Shown: piece by piece, positions 63,902 to 64,000 of the stretch
Numbering within the stretch: the first letter of the stretch is position 1
How the letters are laid out: the number at the start of each line of letters is the position of its first letter
Assembly (NCBI RefSeq): GCF_017298635.1
Contig: NZ_CP071182.1
Span: 2,480,001-2,544,000 of the forward strand
Reading direction: 5' to 3'
Origin: Paenalicyclobacillus mengziensis
GTDB taxonomy: Bacteria > Bacillota > Bacilli > Alicyclobacillales > Alicyclobacillaceae
DNA: 64,000 nucleotides
Made by a program: the position numbers and the translations under genes
Notes under the pieces: model-generated
Seen by the model: the letters and a program-made list of their open reading frames with translations, nothing else
What the model was told of the DNA's origin: nothing
Databases searched by the model: none

Positions 63902-64000
63902 TTGAGACGTGTTGCTCTGCAGCAGTGGGAACGGTTTTGGGTCAGGATGTTACCGAAGCGGTTCTTGACTGCGTTCGTTGGATGGTTTGCACGTAGGAGA
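63902..64000 (+). CDS. psd: Probable phosphatidylserine decarboxylase, 5' fragment
   Basis: A frame opens at TTG 63902, with AAGGAG 8 nt upstream, and stays open for 33 codons to the window end. The basic/aromatic N-terminus with LPKRFLTAFVGWFARRR resembles the start of proteobacterial- and Firmicute-type phosphatidylserine decarboxylases (LPK..L..L.G..A). The enzyme would make phosphatidylethanolamine. Only a short part is seen, so the call is tentative; in B. subtilis fapR follows recG at this place, which this sequence does not resemble. Confidence 0.45.
   Translation, partial: MRRVALQQWERFWVRMLPKRFLTAFVGWFARRR

Overview
The window is a nearly gap-free run of chromosomal housekeeping and sporulation genes from an endospore-forming Firmicute of class Bacilli. 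This follows from gene content and order: spoVD, spoVE, spoIIGA-sigE-sigG, ylmC-ylmH, divIVA, the pyr operon under a PyrR attenuator, rqcH-yloB-yloC-remA-gmk-rpoZ-coaBC-priA-def-fmt-rsmB-rlmN-prpC-prkC-rsgA-rpe-spoVM-rpmB-yloU-yloV-recG. The order is that of Bacillus subtilis with a few losses and substitutions. The moderate-to-high G+C, frequent GTG/TTG starts and divergence from Bacillus proteins suggest an Alicyclobacillus-like lineage. That placement is inference; no rRNA or tRNA gene is present to test it.

Layout. 1-17.1 kb: division and cell-wall (dcw) cluster, from the 3' part of pbpB to ftsZ, with murA in the place of murB. 17.3-20.0 kb: spoIIGA, sigE and sigG. 20.1-24.1 kb: ylmC, ylmD, ylmE, ylmG, ylmH and divIVA, without sepF. 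24.3-26.9 kb: a reverse-strand 58-residue membrane protein where ileS would be expected, then ylyA, lspA and an rluD-type gene. 26.9-35.8 kb: pyrR leader attenuator and pyrR-pyrB-pyrC-carA-carB-pyrF-pyrE; pyrP, pyrK and pyrD are missing. 35.8-39.4 kb: a non-syntenic block holding a Tat-exported Rieske protein and glutamate dehydrogenase (minus strand) and a DUF2254-like membrane protein. 39.4-63.8 kb: the rqcH to recG block. The window ends in the first 33 codons of a probable phosphatidylserine decarboxylase gene.

The genes work together in septal wall synthesis (PBPs, Mur enzymes, FtsA/FtsZ/DivIB/DivIVA), the forespore/mother-cell sigma cascade, de novo pyrimidine synthesis, ribosome and translation maturation (Fmt, Def, RsmB, RlmN, RsgA, RluD, RqcH), and PASTA-kinase/phosphatase signalling. 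No mobile element, phage, CRISPR array or defence system was seen, and I found no clearly new multi-gene system. The points most worth a second look are small: recurrent short tandem duplications (about 14-22 bp units) mostly at gene junctions, one of which duplicates the rluD ribosome-binding site; a PrkC homologue with HQD in place of HRD; an E. coli-class PyrB in a Gram-positive PyrR operon without pyrK/pyrD; recognisable sporulation promoters; and a long spoIIGA/sigE reading-frame overlap.
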